This document shows positions 62,465 through 64,000 of a stretch of 64,000 nt of DNA, piece after piece. The stretch comes from Gaiella sp038230035. GTDB lineage: Bacteria > Actinomycetota > Thermoleophilia > Gaiellales > Gaiellaceae. A program made the translations under genes and the position numbers. The first letter of the stretch is position 1; each line of letters begins with the position of its first letter. The notes beneath the pieces were generated by a model that was not told the origin of the DNA, made no database searches, and was given only the letters and a program-made list of their open reading frames with translations. The stretch lies in NCBI GenBank assembly GCA_038230035.1, contig JBBRNX010000019.1, positions 1-64,000 of the forward strand, written 5' to 3'.

Positions 62465-63522
62465 TAGCCATGCGCGCGCTCACGCACCGACTGTGGTTCC
62501 GCGCCCTCATAGCCGCGCTCCTGATCGCAGGAATGGTCACGCTCTTCGTCCGGCGAGGCCCGGACTGGAACCTCGTCTACCACGCCTTCGACTTCGTCGT
62601 CTGGCGCTGGATCGTGCTCGCAGTCGTGATCAACCTGCTGTCGGTCATCGCCCGCTCGATCGCGTGGGATCTCGTCGTCCGGCAAGCCTTGCCGCAACCT
62701 CATCCCAGTCGCCGCTTGGTCTTCTCTGCGTTCTGCGTCGGCCTGCTCGGGAACGCCGCGCTACCGGCGAGGGCCGGCGAGCTCGCGCGCGTCGCGGTGC
62801 TGAGGCGTCGGCTGCCACACGGATCCGGGACGACGGCGCTGCTTCTCGGCACGGTCTTCGCGCACCGCCTGTTCGATCTCTTTCCCGTCGTGTTGCTGAT
62901 CCTCTACACGCTGCTGACGGCGAAGATCCCCCACTGGGCGATCACGGCGATCGCGCTCTTCATCGGCATCGGCTTCGCGCTCCTCTGCTTCGCGATCGTG
63001 ACGGCTCGCCGCCAGCACACGCATGTGCGCCACGAGAGGGACGGCGTGCGCCGGGTGCTTGCGATGGCGCAGCGGGGACTCTGGGTGCTGAAACGGCCCT
63101 CCGCAGCGGCCGGCGCGTCGCTCTTCCAGCTGACCGGCTGGGTGCTGCAGCTCCTGGCCGTGTACACCGTGATGCGCGCGTTCGATTTCGGCACGCTTCC
63201 GTCCGCCGCGCTCGTCCTGCTCCTGATGAACGTGGCGACGATCTTCCCGCTCTGGCCGGGAAACGTCGGCCTGATGCAGGCGGCGATCGCGCTGCCGCTC
63301 GTCTCCTACGGTGTCGACTACGGGACGGGCTTCGCCTTCGGGTTGGCTCTGCAGGCGGTGGAGATGTCTATCGGCGTCGGCCTCGGGCTAGCGTTCCTGG
63401 CCCGTGAAGGAATCTCGTTTGCCGGCTTGCGTGGCATCCAGGACGACAGCGATGAAGACGACGACTCTGGCGAGTCCGCCATGGCCGAGAGTGAACCGAC
63501 CCCGGTCGGCTCCGCTCGCTAG
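62461..63522 (+). CDS. Lysylphosphatidylglycerol synthase-like (UPF0104) membrane protein
   Basis: 353 aa from GTG 62461 (ATG 62470 also possible), about seven to eight hydrophobic segments. FSAFCVGLLGNAALPARAGELARVAVLRRR is the AglD/UPF0104 signature; LLMNVATIFPLWPGNVGLMQAAIALPLVSYGVDYGTGFAFGLALQAVEM follows. Acidic C-terminal tail (DDSDEDDDSGE). Often partnered with glycosyltransferases of lipid-linked sugars, as here. Confidence 0.9.
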   Translation: MIAMRALTHRLWFRALIAALLIAGMVTLFVRRGPDWNLVYHAFDFVVWRWIVLAVVINLLSVIARSIAWDLVVRQALPQPHPSRRLVFSAFCVGLLGNAALPARAGELARVAVLRRRLPHGSGTTALLLGTVFAHRLFDLFPVVLLILYTLLTAKIPHWAITAIALFIGIGFALLCFAIVTARRQHTHVRHERDGVRRVLAMAQRGLWVLKRPSAAAGASLFQLTGWVLQLLAVYTVMRAFDFGTLPSAALVLLLMNVATIFPLWPGNVGLMQAAIALPLVSYGVDYGTGFAFGLALQAVEMSIGVGLGLAFLAREGISFAGLRGIQDDSDEDDDSGESAMAESEPTPVGSAR

Positions 63523-63526
63523 TGCT

Positions 63527-63943
63527 TCACGACTGGCGCGCTTGGGTGCCGCGCACGAGCTGCGCGAGCGACTCGAGCAACGACCATGCCATCTCCGGGT
63601 GCTCCTCGACAATCGGGCGGAAGCTCCAGATCGGCAGCAGGTAGCAGTGGGCCGGCCCGATAGCTTTCACCGTTGCGCTACGCGCCGACTTGTCGATCAG
63701 CGCCATCTCGCCGAACGCCTGACCAGGCCCGAGCTTCGAGACCTCCGCGCCCTGCACCGACACGCTGACCTCGCCACTTTCGATCACGACGAACGTTCTC
63801 CCGGCTTCGCCCTCGGCTGCGATCACCTCGCCGTCGGCGAACGTCTTCTCGAAGAACTCGCCGGCGAGTCGCTGCAGGAAGGTGTCGTCCAGCCGGGAGA
63901 AGAGAGGGACACCGCGGATCAGGTCGAGCGAAGGAGTAGGCAT
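63527..63943 (-). CDS. Cyclic nucleotide-binding domain protein
   Basis: 138 aa, a bare CRP-like sensor domain without HTH. IRGVPLFSRLDDTFLQRLAGEFFEKTFADGEVIAAEGEAGRTFVVIESGEVSVSV, LGPGQAFGEMALIDKSARSATVKAIGPAHCYLLP: the phosphate-binding cassette FGEMALIDKSARSATV keeps the Glu and Arg that hold cAMP/cGMP. Probably a regulatory partner of another protein. Downstream of the partial gene at the window edge. Confidence 0.9.
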   Translation of the reverse strand: MPTPSLDLIRGVPLFSRLDDTFLQRLAGEFFEKTFADGEVIAAEGEAGRTFVVIESGEVSVSVQGAEVSKLGPGQAFGEMALIDKSARSATVKAIGPAHCYLLPIWSFRPIVEEHPEMAWSLLESLAQLVRGTQARQS

Positions 63944-63952
63944 CGGCGCATT

Positions 63953-64000
63953 CTATGCCGCTCCCGCCTCGGTTGTCAGGTCGGCGCGCAGGTCGCCGAG
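63953..64000 (-). CDS. 3' end of an unidentified gene (partial)
   Basis: The last 15 codons of a leftward frame, LGDLRADLTTEAGAA, ending in TAG 9 nt before the ATG of the cyclic nucleotide-binding protein. Too short to identify; spacing suggests one operon. Confidence 0.4.
   Translation of the reverse strand, partial: LGDLRADLTTEAGAA

Overview
The window is a GC-rich, gene-dense chromosomal segment with GTG/TTG starts, 1-4 nt ATGA/GTGA overlaps, start codons sitting 6-9 nt behind TANNNT -10 boxes, and a small-PurL/PurS/PurQ type purine pathway. This points to a soil-type actinobacterium, probably class Thermoleophilia (Gaiellales/Solirubrobacterales). The phylum is fairly secure; the class is an inference. 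I see no rRNA, tRNA, CRISPR array, insertion sequence or prophage.

Region 1-18 kb is an accessory catabolic region. It holds hydantoinase/oxoprolinase subunits (hyuA, cut by the window start, and hyuB) behind a histidine-ammonia-lyase-fold protein; a quinone reductase, a TudS-related protein and a 2OG-oxygenase-like protein; a broken SDR; a GST; an enolase-superfamily dehydratase and a 3-hydroxyisobutyrate-dehydrogenase-like enzyme; a redoxin-fused protein; and a UGSC-family selenoprotein whose in-frame UGA (13458-13460) is followed by a good SECIS-like hairpin. Then come a decayed dihydropyrimidinase fragment, a frameshifted amidohydrolase, and a second HAL-fold operon with an amidohydrolase and a cysteine-dioxygenase-like cupin. 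Both HAL-fold proteins lack the Ala-Ser-Gly triad that forms the MIO cofactor. They therefore resemble ergothionase (a trimethylamine lyase) more than histidine ammonia-lyase. With hydantoinase, a TudS-like protein and a thiol dioxygenase nearby, an ergothioneine/thiohydantoin or related betaine catabolic system is a testable idea.

Region 18-24.9 kb encodes envelope and secreted proteins: a lipoprotein, a secreted beta-protein, a secreted alpha/beta hydrolase, and an SGNH-MBOAT acyl-transfer pair.

Region 25-28.6 kb is the conserved rpsF-ssb-rpsR-rplI operon with its terminator, then dnaB, whose start region carries a 17-nt tandem triplication and a LexA-like box. A MarR regulator with divergent promoters follows.

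Region 30-53.5 kb is dominated by de novo purine synthesis: purA, purD, purB-purC-purS-purQ, purL-purF, purM-purN-purH. purE and purK are not in the window. Between these lie secreted proteins, glyoxalase I, a diheme cytochrome c, an aminotransferase, a DedA protein, EamA transporters, and CtaG.

Region 53.5-64 kb holds cystathionine beta-synthase, Ada-AlkA and Ogt alkylation repair, an EamA transporter, adenosine deaminase, a carboxylesterase, a ring-cleavage dioxygenase, a GT4 glycosyltransferase with a flippase-like membrane protein, and a cyclic-nucleotide-binding protein.

At least seven single-base indels in short G/C runs break otherwise good reading frames (SDR three times, the 14.2 kb amidohydrolase, the start of the second HAL gene, the 30.3 kb hypothetical, the 57.4 kb small protein). 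The uniform pattern suggests long-read consensus errors at least as much as true pseudogenes.
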